A stretch of DNA of 64,000 bases from Orthonyx spaldingii (GCA_013397795.1 VZTJ01001736.1:434001-498000), one strand, 5' to 3'; counted from the first letter of the stretch, positions 49,861-63,061 are shown. The notes: generated by a model from the sequence alone, not told the origin. A program made the numbers and translations.

Positions 49861-51999
49861 TGGCAGGAATGTGTGGCATGTGTATAATAGGAGGCATGTG
49901 TGTTAGTGAACGTGTTTAAATAATTTACTTGGTTAATAAAATATGGATAGCATGTTTGAGGGAAAATTGTGGATCATTGCATCACCTTTGCCCTCACCAG
50001 TGGGAAAAAAATCAGTCTGTAATGTGGTTGATGGAAGAAAATTTAAAAAAAAAATACATTGTGGGTAACATTTTAACACAAACCTGTTAAACTGGAAACA
50101 ATTCTATATGCAGCAAGGTAAACAAACTTCTTGCGTCCTAGTGACATGTATATTGCCCTAACATGTGCCATTCTGTTTGGAAAATAATGGCTTTTGCGGG
50201 TGAATAAACCCCACAGCTTTTACAGCTTATTCCAGAGTGATGTGATATTTGGTCCTCTAAGAATACAAAGCATCCAAAGCTCCCTTCTTGCTTTGTTTTA
50301 CAAGGGGAAAGGGGGCTGCAGATGGGATCTTATTCTGTATGTTCTTGTTTGAGGAGACAGCATTCTTACAAGAAAGCTATAATTTCATTAGTATATTTTT
50401 TAAACAATAGCTATTGATCAGAGCTGTCAGATGCTGTCAGAGGCAGAATCCTTCCTATTCAGTATCTCTTGGTACGTGAGGTGGAGGAGGAAGAGAGCAT
50501 ATTGTGTGTTCCCCCAGCTGACTGGTATGCCTCTCCCCAGGAACTGCTCTGTGATAGAGTCTGCAGGTAGGGCTAGCAGAGGCAAGAGGGTCTCAGGAGA
50601 CAGAAAACCTCCTTCTACCCCAGCAAGAAATAATGCATGAGTAGGCACAGCAGCACTGTGGAGTGAGAGTCCTTCTGCGCTCTGGGAGGGCTGCTCTGCC
50701 ACGGTGATATGACTACAGTGTGAGGGGGGGGCTAGTTCATCAAGATAAAAAGAATATCACCTCTGGTTTTCATTGTTATGCAGTGGATGAATTAAAATAA
50801 TCTCCACTGGGCAATGGTAAAGATATTTAAAAGGCAGTTGTTAGCTGAATTTCAAAAATATGCAAAACCAGGAGTAGCAGGAGATGCTCATTGGTAGGCA
50901 GTTTCAGCTCTAACTGGCCATACTCTAGAGTGGTATGAGAAGCATCTCCTCTGAGCCAAGAGAAATGTTATCCACAGAGATAGATTGCTCTATAAATTAC
51001 CTAGATCTATAGAACATGCAAAATTCCCAAGATACAACCTGTCACTCTCTAACCTTTCTTCAGGACAGGCCAACCCTTTGTAAAGCCACTTGTCATTCTA
51101 TAGGCCAATGGGCAATTAAGGAACTTGTACTGCCTCACTGCCTAGCATATATCTTCCCTAGAACCACCTTGTATTAGCCAAAACCTCAAAATCTGGGATA
51201 GAGTGATTGTGAATAACATAGGTAGATGCTTTGGCTAGAAAAAAGTGTATTTCCCCTTCATTTTCAATATACCATGTAAAACAAATCATGGATCATGCAT
51301 ATAGGCAGGAACTGAATGCTAGTGATGGTTGATAGAGGCCTTGCAGGTCATACAGTACATTGTCCTTGAGCTCCAGCCCTGTGCGCTGGAGAATAAGCTG
51401 CCAGCAAGTGCAGTGTTTTCAGCCTATTCTCGCATTTGTGCTTGGTTGAGGTTTTATTTAACATTGGAAACCCTAAACAGATGACTGTTCTGGATAATAT
51501 GGTTTGTGCTGTTGGCAAGCTTGCAAAAGAGCACTTATTAAACAAACAGTTTTTATTGTTTTTAAAAGCTTTAAGAAGGCCTTTCCCCCCTCTTTTCTTG
51601 GAAAGGAGAAAGATCTGTAATTCCATGGCGTGGAAATATTGCTGTACTTTAACAAGGGCTTTTTCTTTTAAAAATAAGTACTCTGCATTGACTGGATAAC
51701 CAGAACCTTCCACCCCATCTTACATATCACAGGTTCAAATGCAGATGCAGCCATGTACTAAACACCTGACCTTGAGAAAAAGAAGGGATTTTTCTTCTGG
51801 AGAGGTGTCTGTATCATAAGAAGAGTTAATGTTGGCAATCTCGGCAAAGGGGCAACAGGTAAAATGTGGAGACAAATCTCATATTTTGACCCCAGAATAT
51901 TTTTCCATATGCTGCCATGGAGGTTATTCACATAAACAGCGAGTTCAAACACTGTGGTCCTTTCTCCAGCAAAATTCCCCTCTGAACTAAGTTTTGCTT
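49861..51999. other. Noncoding interval
   Basis: No supported exon. Overlapping frames at 50.43-50.70 kb and 51.35-51.71 kb occur on opposite strands of the same DNA, which speaks against either being selected. No mobile element is recognised. Confidence 0.45.
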
Positions 52000-52130
52000 G
52001 AGTGATGACAGCATTTGTCGCATAATAAGGTCTTTAATTTGCTGCAATGTCAATAAGGCACCTTGTCAAGGATATTACACTTAATTAAACAATAAATAAA
52101 CCAGACCCACCCTGCTCCAATCAGATGAAA
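52000..52130. promoter_or_regulatory. Candidate conserved noncoding element
   Basis: GATGACAGCATTTGTCGCATAATAAG (MEIS-like TGACAG), GTCTTTAATTTGC and TTACACTTAATTAAACAATAAATAAACC combine TTAATTAA (52081-52088), a SOX-type AACAATA and an AATAAAC forkhead-like core. Compact and repeat-free. Inference only. Confidence 0.35.
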
Positions 52131-54589
52131 CTCGCCTGGCTGCCCAGCTTTGGAGGCTGACAGGGTTCAGGGACTGTTTAGGTGAGTCTGAAGCAAGGCA
52201 AGGAAGTCGAGACTTGCTGGGCTGTAACCCCAGGAGGGTGCCGGTGATGGTCTAGGTGAGATGTGTGCCCTGCCCTTGGAGACAGGGAGAAACAGATAGC
52301 TGAGTCGAAACAGAACTGCACAAGCAGTAGAAAAAGTCTCAAGAGAAGTGTGTCCCTGTTGAGACATTTTCCCTTGGTAAAATTAGCAAGTTTCAGCTGT
52401 GCAATATGTTGGCCAAAATCTCAAGAAACCCTGGAACCAATTTATTCCATCTGGAAATTAGTTTCAGCTTTTATTGCTTTCAATTTTTGTTCCAGAACAG
52501 ATTCAGTTTCCAAAGAGAAGTCCTGGTCCTCTGTCCTTCAGAATTTTCTTCTTCCTTTTTTTTTTTTTTTGCATTTCCAAAGCATATTAATTAGAAAGCT
52601 TTTTAAAAACAAAAGGAGAAGGAGGAGAAATAAAAAGGAACGACTTGATTTTCTTGTTGACATTAATTTTCTGTACAATAAGATGTTTCAATGGGAGCTC
52701 CTTTGCAGGCACATCTCAAATATCAACATCTGATATGAGAGCCTGTTGGAAATCTAAATCATTTCTTATACCAAGCAGGTATTTTTACCTGTTCTTTACA
52801 TTTAATGAAACTGCATCTGAGCCTTTTATGTAATCATTTGTCATTAAAAGCAGAAGGAAAAGGGGACAGGAGTGGAGAGGTACCCAATGTCTGTTAAAAA
52901 CAATCTGTGTGTATTCATTGCCAAAGTAGTTAAATATTCCTAAGTCATATCTGAACATCTGTTTCTGGTTTAGTGCTTTGATTGAAATTATTTTAAATGT
53001 GCTTCTACCTGAAAATGATTTCTTTTAAAAGGTGAAGGCTCGTGGTGATTTTCTCACTAAGAATGACAGCACTTCATCAGTAGAGCATCCCTGGCTCTCA
53101 GGAAATCCACCATCTGCTTACTTCTCCACTTTTTAAGGAACAGAAAATCTGAAAACTAAACAGTAACAGGGAAAAAAAAAAAAAGCAAAACCTGCAAGTG
53201 AACAATCCTAATGGATTTCACATGCAATGTGTTTCTCTACATAGTTCACCAATTTTCACAGCAATTCATTCTTCTAAACTGGTAACCCTGGGTTATCTGC
53301 TAGAAGTTTTTCACCCAGAGATGCAACCTGTTCTGATGAACGCTGACAAATGAAGTAAAAAAATTATGAATGAAGTCTGCCACTCTGGGCTAACTTGTTT
53401 GTAACTCAGAAGTAGTTATTAATAAAGATTTTGAGTGAAGGGAGGCAAGATGAAGGGAACATGGACACAGCTCCCAAATCTACATTTGTTCACAAGGAAA
53501 AGATTGAAAGACATCTCTAAGACTATGAAATCTAAACTTTCACTACAGACCATTATACAATTACTTGTGTAAGTGATGTAAATATATCAATGTCCATCTG
53601 AAAGCAAGCTATGATTTTAGTCTTACTACTTCTTATTTCAGATCCTCACTCCTTTACAAGCTTTTAACCTCTAATCTTCTTTTAATTTTAAAATTGTTCA
53701 TTCATGGATTCTCTTTTCAGCACTCAACAGCATCTTGCAGCTGAAACCATTTTTTCTACATTCTACCTGTCCTTCTCCCACTTCCAAAAGTGCAGAAAGC
53801 ATTCTTGTTCTCCTGAGCTTTTTTTTTTTTTAGATTTTAAGAAAGGGGAAGCAACTTGTTTCCACTCATACGAGAGTCCTTCTGCTTCCACTGGTAAGTG
53901 GAATATTAATGCCCTGCCTCTGCACCTGTTAAGTTTGAATTCAAGTCCGCTGCACACCAGTGATCACATGGAGACATGGGTCTTGCTGATATCTCAGGTG
54001 AAGGTACTTGCTGTTTCCATATCTTTCCTGAACACACCAGGTCTAAGAAGTTCTTCATGTTTGCCTTGGCCAAGGCCAGGGATGTCACTGGGATGACTCA
54101 CATCATAGGTTTGTACATTTAAGTGAGAATAGGTCATTCCTGGGGGCCGAGAAGAGCTTTTAATGATTTAAATGAATCTGCATATGAAAACTCGCATGCT
54201 CACCCCACACCCCAGCGGCTCCAGAATAGCTGAGCTGCAGTTTCTATTTCTTATTCTGCAGGAACACAACCTCTGTCTCTTATGCTTCTCTTCACACTGG
54301 TTGGGGCTATCCTGCTGAGAAGCAGGTTGCACATCTTTCACCTGCCTAAGTCTGTGACTTCACACTTGCTCTAATAAAAAGAAAATTAATCCTAAATGCT
54401 CACAAAAATCCGCTATCACTGAAGATGTATCTGAAACCCCTGAATAAGAGGTAGCTGTCACTACACGTCTCCTCTATGAACAGCTCCTTCTCATTCTCAG
54501 TCTAACCAAATTGGATAAAGTATGTTAAAAATAAGGACCTGAAACAGAGGGAAGAAAGAAAATCAAGCTGCTATTCAGCTGAAATCCTC
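52131..54589. other. Noncoding interval
   Basis: No supported exon. Frames at 52263-52733 and 53704-54096 run through poly-T and purine-rich runs, which supply their phenylalanine and lysine/arginine tracts, and have no recognised family. Homopolymer runs lie near 52.56, 53.17 and 53.82 kb. Confidence 0.45.
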
Positions 54590-55450
54590 TAATCTCTAAT
54601 AAACTGGGTATTATAGCAAAATTAAAAAGGAAACATATGATGGCAATATTAAGACCAAAGGCCATTAGTAAAGAGAGTCACTGCCAAAGCTCACATTCAG
54701 TGATATCTCTGTGCTAATGGACATAACATTCATTAGCACACCCAGGCTCATTCTGGCTCCTCTTGGCATTACACTGTTTGCTTTATGCCTCTGCAAGTTG
54801 TCTTTCCTTTCCCGTTTTCTCTATCACTAAACTGAAAGCTATTTGACAGTTTCTGGCATCTCTATTAAATTGTGGGAAACATGGAAATTATTAACTTTTG
54901 AACCACAAAACTAAAAACACCCTTGCACATTCTGAAGCTGAGGCAGGTCTTGAATGAGGTATCTTCTTCTGACAGAGGGCCAGAAGGAGGGCATGGGGAG
55001 AGAGGGAGGCTGGCCCAATTGGCTGAGATCTGGGTTTTGTTGTTGTCATTAGAGATCAAAAGACTGTGATCACCTTTCTGATTGCTCCTTCTCTAGCAAA
55101 CAACCTCGAAGTGAGTTCATTAAATATTAAAAGGCCCTGATATCTATTAATGTTATCGGACACATGAAATATGCCTGATGGATTTATTCTGCTGTAAAGG
55201 AACCATATCCCAGTGTCCCTCCTGGGACCATGCTCCAGCTGTTTAAACTATAATTCCATCACTAGGAGGAATGGTTGAGGCTGACCTCCATGAAATGTAC
55301 TCATTGTTGCTCAGCCTGTGAATTGTAAATGAAACCTTTTGTAATAATGTTAAAATATGCATGCAGAGGAATTAAAGCATTGGAGGTCAGCAGCGGAGCC
55401 TCGCAGTGGGGTCGCTGTTGGCTCAGAGCAGCTGGTGGCTGCAGTCCAAC
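54590..55450. promoter_or_regulatory. Candidate conserved noncoding elements (two blocks)
   Basis: Block one (about 54590-54780) has AAAGGCCATTAGTAAAG, GTGCTAATGGAC and ATTCATTAGCAC. Block two (about 55095-55450) has GTTCATTAAATATTAAAAGG, TTAATGTTATCGGAC, CTATAATTCC and GGAATTAAAGC, ending in CGGAGCCTCGCAGTGGGGTCGC, a small CpG group. Neither has a coding frame or a repeat signature. These are inferred enhancer candidates, and the intervening 300 bases look ordinary. Confidence 0.35.
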
Positions 55451-56672
55451 AAAAATGATATCCAGAGGTTGTTTAGGGGGCTGGCTGTGTGCATGACTGG
55501 GCTTGACAGATCTATTGCTGTGTTTTGGTGAATCTCAATCTGGTTTTGATTGTCTTCTGCTTCAGTGTCGCTTGTTTTGAGCACCTTGCACTTTTGGAGG
55601 AGCCAAGTTTCTGGTTACCTTGTTCCCAGTTCAGTGCCAGAGCTCTTTATTGCCCTACGTGGGATCATTAAAATGTTATACCACATTTTAAGCCTCAGCT
55701 TTCCACATATTGATTTTGTGCCTGCTTTCTAGTTATTTATTACATGAACACTATCTACATGTCCATGAAAGAAGGAGCATACACATAAATTTCAGCTAAT
55801 AAAAACAATGGAGCCTGGGACAACCCTTCAGTCTAGAGTCTGAGGGAGGAAAAACTAGCCAATGCCAGGATGAATCTTGCAAGTTTCTGAAGGGTTTTCT
55901 GAAGTAGCTTTGCTGAACCTGGAGCAATGACCAAGAGGTCCCTATGCTCTGGTTTCATGCATTTGGGAAGACACATGTAATTCTATGCAGTGAGACCCTT
56001 GCACTATTCCTGGTATTCTGATTTCATGACAGTTTTTTTCTAGGCTTAACATGCTGTGAGTCCTCAAATGCCTGAAGTGTTTTAAAAGCTTTACAAAAAT
56101 TAAGTGCCCCAAAAAAATCTCTGATAAGGCTTAATACAGAAAGATAAGTGGCAGCTTCTCTGCTGGGCTTACCAGCAGTCAGCCAATGCCATGTCTTCAG
56201 TGCCAGCAGGTAATTGAATTGTATGTCCCAAAAGTGGGGCAAAAACTTCATCTTGGTATTACCTATGCAAGAGTTTCACTAATTTACCACCTTTGTTGTC
56301 ATGTTCTTCAAAAACCTCATGTCATCTCAGATATCCAAGTGAAATAACCAGGTCTGCAGGTTTTCAGTAATGATCTTCTACACTCAGAGCTAAGGAATAA
56401 GTATGGGAGAGAGGCCTTGGAAGATTAGCCCCCGATCTTTTCCTTTTGGAGATTGAAATATAAATTATGCAAATGAATTTTCCAGTCTCATCTGAGTCAT
56501 AATTTTCCAGAAAAAAAAAATCTTTATAGTATCTGGCTCAATATGATATTTCCACTAAGATAAACTGGAGACATTGCTCTCCCAGACCAGTTACTGTTGA
56601 AGGATTAGGAGAAGCAGTTTAGGATAACACCAGCTGGTTTCTATTTTAACTCCACACCTGTCCATATACCAC
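55451..56672. other. AT-rich noncoding interval
   Basis: I see no supported feature here other than an A10 run near 56.51 kb. No exon or repeat family is recognised. Confidence 0.5.
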
Positions 56673-56823
56673 AGGAAGAAAAGAAAAGAAAAAAGAAAAG
56701 GGAGAGGAAAGAAAAGGGAAAGGGAAAAAGGGGAAGGGAAAAAGGGGAAGGGGAAGGGGAAGGGGAAGGGGAAGGGGAAAGGGGAGAGACATAGGAAGGG
56801 AGGGAGGAAAGAAGGAAAGGAGG
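56673..56823. repeat. Polypurine tract, (GGGGAA)n core
   Basis: From 56673 to 56789 there are 117 consecutive purines on the plus strand, grading from AAAAG-type units to GGGGAA units at about 56751-56781. A few interrupting bases (56790-56792) precede a further GGA-rich stretch. Long homopurine-homopyrimidine DNA can form triplex (H-DNA) and stalls polymerases. Frames across it only encode proline/phenylalanine/serine or lysine/arginine repeats. Confidence 0.9.
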
Positions 56824-57016
56824 TCCATCTGCCTGTTACTGAAATACCAGAGAACCTACCCAAGAGAATAACTGCAGAAGTTATTGTTCTTTTATTGTTT
56901 CTTGAAAATGCCACTCAGAATGACAGTTACTTTTTTAATGGGAGGTCTAAATTTGATCCACTTCTTACGTCATTGTATCTAACCTTTTTCAGAGACTTTG
57001 CAGTGCTTATTTCAGT

Positions 57017-57101
57017 NAAAGGAAGGGAAAGGAAAGGAAAGGAAAGGAAAGGAAAGGAAAGGAAAGGAAAGGAAAGGAAAGGAAAGGAAAGGAAAGGAAA
57101 A
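57017..57101. repeat. (GGAAA)n microsatellite with adjacent N
   Basis: About 84 consecutive purines are made mainly of perfect GGAAA pentamers (about 17 units). The base just before it, 57017, is the only N in the window, so copy number here is likely unreliable in the assembly. The pentamer differs from the hexamer of the tract 200 bases upstream, so these look like independent expansions. Confidence 0.95.
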
Positions 57102-57755
57102 CTGTCTTTTGAAAGACTGTTCATCCACTGTCTGAACAGACTTTACAGCTTTCTTTAAATGACTCAAAACTTTCATTGACTCTAGCTAGTTCACTCATCT
57201 GACAGAAATAGAGGAGGGCTTAGTTATATTATTCATATAAGAAAGATCTGAGAATTTTGTCAGGTCATAATCAGGTGTTGACCAAAACAGGTTTAGAAGG
57301 AAAAAATAACCAACCAGCTTATCTTTACAGCACTGGCTTTGTTCTTCATAGAGATAATAGTACTGTACAATATTCCTGTCACAGTTTTAAGATTGGTTTC
57401 CAAAGGTCATGCATTAAAAGGATTGAGAAGACACATGCAGATTATTCACAGCAATGTAGAGGAGTCTGTTCAGACAGTGCATGTTAAGATCTCTTTTGAT
57501 TTTTGTTACACTGGCTCAGCTCTGAAGTTCTTTGTACTGAAGACAGTGTGTCTGTGCCCATTGTGCAGTTTCCAGCACCCACTGCCTGCGAGCAATGCCA
57601 TGAACAGCCTATAGATGTCTGGACAACACTGAGACAACACCAGGTGACAGTACACTAATACCTCCTGAGCCTGTCGCTGACTTTGGCCAGAAAGGACGAG
57701 AGCTGAAACCCTGCAAAACTCTTCATCTTTGCAGGCTTTAGACTAAAAGTAACAA

Positions 57756-57779
57756 GGGGGGGGAGGTGCGGGGGGGGGG
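57756..57779 (+). repeat. G-rich tract (G8 and G10 runs)
   Basis: Eight G, then AGGTGC, then ten G lie on the plus strand. A quadruplex could be built by splitting the long runs, or between strands. Runs of this kind are also hard to sequence, so the exact counts may be wrong. Confidence 0.75.
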
Positions 57780-57889
57780 AATGGATTTTCTCTTTGATTT
57801 TTTGTTTAAGCAGAACATTTGAAAAGGGAAGCTTTCAAAAAGAGAAAGGGTTTCTTGATAGTTATTAGCCCTCTGCTTTGCTTTACCCT

Positions 57890-58080
57890 TCCCCAGATGT
57901 TTTTTCCCTGGGGAATTCTAGCAGACAGACCACGGATCGTCACAGCTGGCATCTGAACAGCGCTGTGCAGTTAATAATGATTCACAACCACTGCTCCCAA
58001 TCTCGCCGGCATTTGCCTCCGTCAGGACAGAGCACAAATGTGCTTGCAATAGAAGGGAAGGAAGAATGTAACAGAAATGC
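57890..58080. promoter_or_regulatory. Candidate conserved noncoding element
   Basis: CCACGGATCGTCACAGC, GAACAGCGCTGTGC, TCTCGCCGGC and CTCCGTCAGG retain six or more CpGs within 130 bases, around a GTTAATAATGATTCAC core. Overlapping short frames on both strands argue against coding. The G-rich tract is about 110 bases upstream. Conservation is not measured. Confidence 0.3.
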
Positions 58081-59559
58081 TGTTTCTTTTTAAACAAGTA
58101 AGTGTAATTTTTCATGCAGGTTTGGGACTGTGCCCACAAGTAATTTGCTTTTGTCAAATGGAACATGAAAACCATGCACCCAGTCCTGCAAATGATTACT
58201 CACAAGCGCAGCCTCTGCTAGCACAAATGCTGGCACTGAAGTCAAGAGCAGTCTGGTGTGGGTAAGGATTACTCGTATGAGGAAGGGCTTTCAGAATTGG
58301 CCCCAAGAGAGGTATGTGAATACTCCTTCATGGGACATAAGCTTCAGGGAACTCAAAATAGGTTAATTCCATGCCTGATTCATTCCATGGACCATTTAAC
58401 GAGAGCCTCTGGAATTGTGCATCAGTAATGAACTGCCAAGAACCAAAAGTAATCACTGCTGCAATTATTAAAATTTACACTTGGATTCTGTTACCTTTGC
58501 AGCAAATATGGGTCTTGAATTAAGTGGTCCAGAAATCCAAGGACTTCCCACAAAGAGCAGTCCTTTCAAAACCACAATTCTTTTACTTGCTTATTGCCCA
58601 AATTGTTGCACAAAAGTGCTGTTATGCGATTTTATTTTCTTCCATTTTTTAACAGGGTCTTTGCATACAAGAGATGCATGAAAAGGCTGTTATATAAGTA
58701 GTAATTGTGGGCTAATAGGTCATGTAGAGGCTTCTTTTAGTTGTAAGCACAGTGGATCTGGGCATTCTTCCTGACCTGAAAACAGCTTCACATTTTCCCT
58801 TAGGGAAATACAATGCACTGCTCAATAACCTTTGCATTCTTACACTGTGCATGAGCCATGCAAGGTGCAGGCACATCCTCTTTGGGTAGTCTTGTATTTC
58901 CATTGTCAATCATGAAAACTTAAAGCAGCTTCCTCCTGAAAAATGCTGAGCTTTCTGGCCCCGATCCAGGAAAGCACTTGAGTACAGGCTTAACTTTGCA
59001 CATGCATCTCATTGGAGTTGATGAGACTACTCATTAGACGCTTTCAGATAAGCTGAGTCTGATGGGCTTCACACTAGGATACTTAAAAATCTAGAGGAAA
59101 AAATATAAGCTCTGTTTGTAGGTTTAGGAACAGGAATATTGTCAAAATAGCAGCAAATAGGTGTAGCTGGTGCCTGTTGTTCTATGTAAACCACCATCAC
59201 GACTTCAATTCTTACAAAATGCTAGAGCAAATAAGCAAATGATTTGTTTTACAGACTACGAAAAAACCAGAAGTACAGGAAAGTGTTGGTGTGGATTTGT
59301 CAGGAGTGTCTGATTTGCAGTAGCTCTTCAGGACATGCTCTGGGGATGGCACCAGCTTTCAAACAGAATGTGAGTCAACGATGTTCAACTACTGCAGAAA
59401 AAGCAAACATGTCTTAGTAAGTTTTGCAGATAAGAGTATATGTATGGGGGGACAGCTGAAGTGATCTGTTCATTCCCGTTGCTAGAGCAGTGTGGCTGAG
59501 TTTAGGCATCTTGGTGCAGGAGTTAGAAGAAAATTATAAAATCTTAGAAAAATAATTAC
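58081..59559. other. AT-rich noncoding interval
   Basis: Nothing recognised: no exon, RNA gene, repeat or notable structure. Confidence 0.5.
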
Positions 59560-59885
59560 TTGGGAGGAAATGCTGAAAGGATTTGTGTTATTTTTGCTGG
59601 GGGCAGTTTGAGGGAAATTCTGGTATTCATATATGGGACAGAGGCAGCTAGGACAAGAATTATGAAATAATGTGGAATAATGACACAGAAGACTCAGATT
59701 AGACATTAGGAAGAATTTTCCACTGCTAAAACTAGCAGAGGAGTCTGGAGAGATTGTGGTGCAGTTTTTTTGGGTAGGTTATGTAAAAGACCTGCCAGGG
59801 ATGCTCTAGGTAGAGCTGCTCCTGCCTTGGGACTCAGTGAGTGACGGGACAAGCTCTAAGGTCCCTCCCAGCCACACCTTTCTTT
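59560..59885 (+). mobile_element. Old CR1-type LINE 3' relic
   Basis: The clear part starts near 59690: AGACATTAGGAAGAATTTTCC, GCAGAGGAGTCTGGAGAGAT, then GACCTGCCAGGGATGCTCTA followed by GGTAGAGCTGCTCCTGCC, and GGTCCCTCCCAGCCACACC. This is the order of an older CR1 lineage also abundant in reptiles (a CCTGTCAGGGATGGTCTAGG-type tail). The segment from 59560 to 59690 fits the same frame weakly. There is no terminal ATTCTATGA repeat, and frame-breaking changes are many. Confidence 0.6.
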
Positions 59886-62800
59886 GGCACTGTGCATTTC
59901 TGTCTCTGTGCACTGACACAGCCATGTGTCTCACCTACTGTGTCTGTATCTTATTCTCTGGGTGTCACACATGCAGCCTTTTACAGGACTGAGGCCCCAG
60001 ACCAACACAGTGCTCAAATATTAATCCTATAGAAAAATATGTCCTTTTACCTTTTTGAGTCAAATATGTGTTGAGACTTTGCTATACTGGGGGTTTAGGG
60101 GCAGGTTATTAACAGTTCAAATGTACCTAAAGATGGTACTACTGCACACACAGTTTGAATTGAACATATTTCAATTGTCTGTTAAACACAGAGACAAGAA
60201 TATAGATGTGTGCAGCTATATCTGCTTTGAAAGATGCTCTCTTTAGCATGTTTGACTGTTAGGAGACTCATTCACACACACATTTTGAAGGGGGTGAGCT
60301 GCCTGTAGAAAGACAACATACCAGTGGAATCATGAAGCAGCAAAGAATGGCAGAAAACACCAAGGCTGATTCAGGACTTCAGGATTTGGGGTTGAACCTC
60401 CCATCTCCTGAGTCTCTATGGCAAAGGTAGAGGAAAGTGTGATTAAAGCATCAGAGAATTCCTTGTCTCTCTGATGTGCTCTAAGACATGATTGATTCTC
60501 TATGAGGAATTCAAAATTACAGATTTTCCTGCTGCTATTTGTGTAGGTGGCAGTAGCAACTTTGTTATCCAGCCACAGCTGGATGGGTAAAGTATAGCAT
60601 GTATGTACAGTTTAGTATTAATTAATAAATTAATTTTGTTTAAAACATCTATAATTGCACACCTTAAATAGTAAACATTTGTAATCTAGGAAAAGAGAGT
60701 GGAATTCGTGTGTTGCTTCAGCTACACATTAGACAAAATATGACCATACTAACAAGTAAGGTAACTTGATAAACAAAACGTTGAAGATATCCCCCGATAT
60801 AAAAATGTAATGGTTTTGGTATTTCTAGCCCCATGAGCGTATTGTTCATAACAGTCTGTTTAAAACAATTTGCATGAAGCATGTATATTCTCAAAGTAGA
60901 TATTACCATGAGAAATTTCAGCTTTGATTTTCAAACATTCTGATTGAAAGGTATCCTTTGAGAAAACACAGTTCATTTCACACAATAGTGCACTTCTGGT
61001 TGAGTAGTAAGGTTCAGTTCAGAAAAATGAGCAGCTGCTGCTACCTGAGCCCTTGTCTGCCTGCTAAAGAATTCCCAGGACTCTGACCACCACTTCTGGC
61101 CTCCTTAGAGGATGAGAATAACATAAAGCGTAACAGATAGCCACCACATTATTCCATTGTCCAAAAATCAAGCTGGTTTGTTGTTTTTGTTTTTTCCCAA
61201 ATTTTCAGACTGCACATCCTTAGGTGAGGAGCTCTGCCTCCCCAGATGATTTCCTTAAGGTCTACTGATTGCATTGGGTTTTTGTAGAGGAGGCATGCTT
61301 TTGCTCAGAATAGATGAAAAACTAAGCACAACTTTGTAAATAGATACAAGAAGAGACTGATAATTTGATGTGAACCAAGCTGTAGAGGGTTGTGAATCTG
61401 AACCCATGTTTCTTCATAGGCCCATGTAGTAGAGTAATAAATTGCTACATGGGTCAAAATGGTTTTCCCCAGATGCCACAGTGTTGGTAACCTTTTGTTT
61501 CCTTGCTCTTTCTTCTCCCTTCCAGGCTGTCCTCAGCTTTTTGAAAACTCCCATCTCCCCACACAATCCCACTGTAAGAGCTGCTTCTTCAGTCCTCTGG
61601 GGTACTTTCCTCAGGATCATTAGAGGTCTTCCATCACTGAATAGTCAACAGGGCTTGAAAACCGAAAAAAACCTTTTGGCATGAATCTGTGCTGGGCTGC
61701 TGCCATCACCTGATTTGCAACACTTTAGCATAACCTTCTTTACACAGCTGGGTCCTAGGCAAACTTTGATCAAAGAAAAAAAACTTGGAAAACTTTCCCA
61801 TTCTTTAAAGAAAATATGATAAAAACTGCTGGCATCCATGGCTTTATAAAATTTGAGCTGTTTTTTTTGGTGAGCTGGGATTGTTATTTCTGGGGATGGA
61901 GGCATGTTTCATGCCTGTATCATATCTCTCTGCCCTTGTGCACAGCTATTGCTTCCCTTTGGACCCTGGCTGAAGGAAAACTCTCTTCAGAAGGGAGATG
62001 GTGTTTTGTTGTTGTTCTGGGTTTCCTTCCTTGTAGACAGAAATTCTACCCTCAGATTCCAGCCATTCTCAGATGACTGTATTAATAAAAAAGTACTGGT
62101 AAAGTTTTAAAAGCTAAGAGTAAACAAGACCTTGTGATATCTATGAGCATGTGGACCTTAGAAGAAAAAATGGACAATGATTCAAGGGGATGCTGGACCA
62201 GACTCTATGTGAATAGCATAAGAGCTTCCTCCTTGGCAAAGGTAGGAAGAAATGAATAATTTTCAGGCATTTTAGTAAACGCCATATACCTAGCCAGATG
62301 ATTTTTGTTGTCTCTCTCTGTGTTTTTTTGGGGTTTTTTTTTGTATCCATACCTCTATTTTGTACATTCAATGTGTCTGTTGACTGTAGACACAGAATAG
62401 GTTGCTTATTGCTGCCACAAATCCTTATTTACTGGCTAGACTTTGTGATGAGAGTGCCCTGCAGTACCTTGCCTATGAAAACAAATTGTTGGGGAAGTTC
62501 TGAAAGACTGTTTTATTCCTAGTTTTCTGTTATAAGAGAGGATCTAAACACATTGTGACTTTCTCTTGACTGACATAGGAAATGTAATATCTTTATTACA
62601 CAAATTTAATGGAAAATCATTGTTCTTTTCCCTGTTAGAACCTGGGTTCTTGCTTGCTTATTTGGACCAACATGTACTTTTTTTTAAAGATTTATTGTGG
62701 AGACTGCATTCTGTATACGCAATAGATTGCAACAGATGTGCATCTTCAGAACATATTCAAAACAGGCAGTGTTTTATTGTTAATATTAAAAGAAGCCTAT

Positions 62801-62979
62801 ATGTTAGACAGAAATAACCTCTATTGTGTATTACTAACATGCAGCAGACAACACACACAGACAGGCATTATGTCTCCATTTCTTGTTTACCTACTGAAGC
62901 TACCTCCTAACATCTCTATAGACTACTACAAACAAATTTTGTATATGACACTGTGCTTGAAAGACTAAGAGCATTATTG
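59886..62979. other. AT-rich noncoding interval
   Basis: No supported exon or mobile element. Frames at 61442-61684, 61816-62076 and 62566-62817 lack family resemblance and overlap frames on the other strand. Confidence 0.5.
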
Positions 62980-63061
62980 TCAATGGGGTTTGTTGTATGC
63001 AAATAAGATGTCCTGGAGGGTCAATGGGGTTTGTTTTATGCAAGTAAGATGTCCTGGAGGG
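62980..63061. repeat. 41-bp tandem duplication
   Basis: Unit one (62980-63020) and unit two (63021-63061) are head to tail and differ at two positions (G against T in TTGTTK, A against G in GCAARTAAG). Each begins TCAATGGGG and ends CTGGAGGG. Such near-identity suggests a recent duplication by slippage or unequal exchange. Confidence 0.92.

Noticed and set aside
52263..52733. 156-codon plus-strand frame
   Set aside because: It runs through poly-T and AGG/AAA-rich stretches that create phenylalanine and arginine/lysine runs; compositional artefact.
56591..57158. Proline/phenylalanine- or lysine/arginine-rich frames
   Set aside because: They are translations of polypurine simple repeats, not genes.
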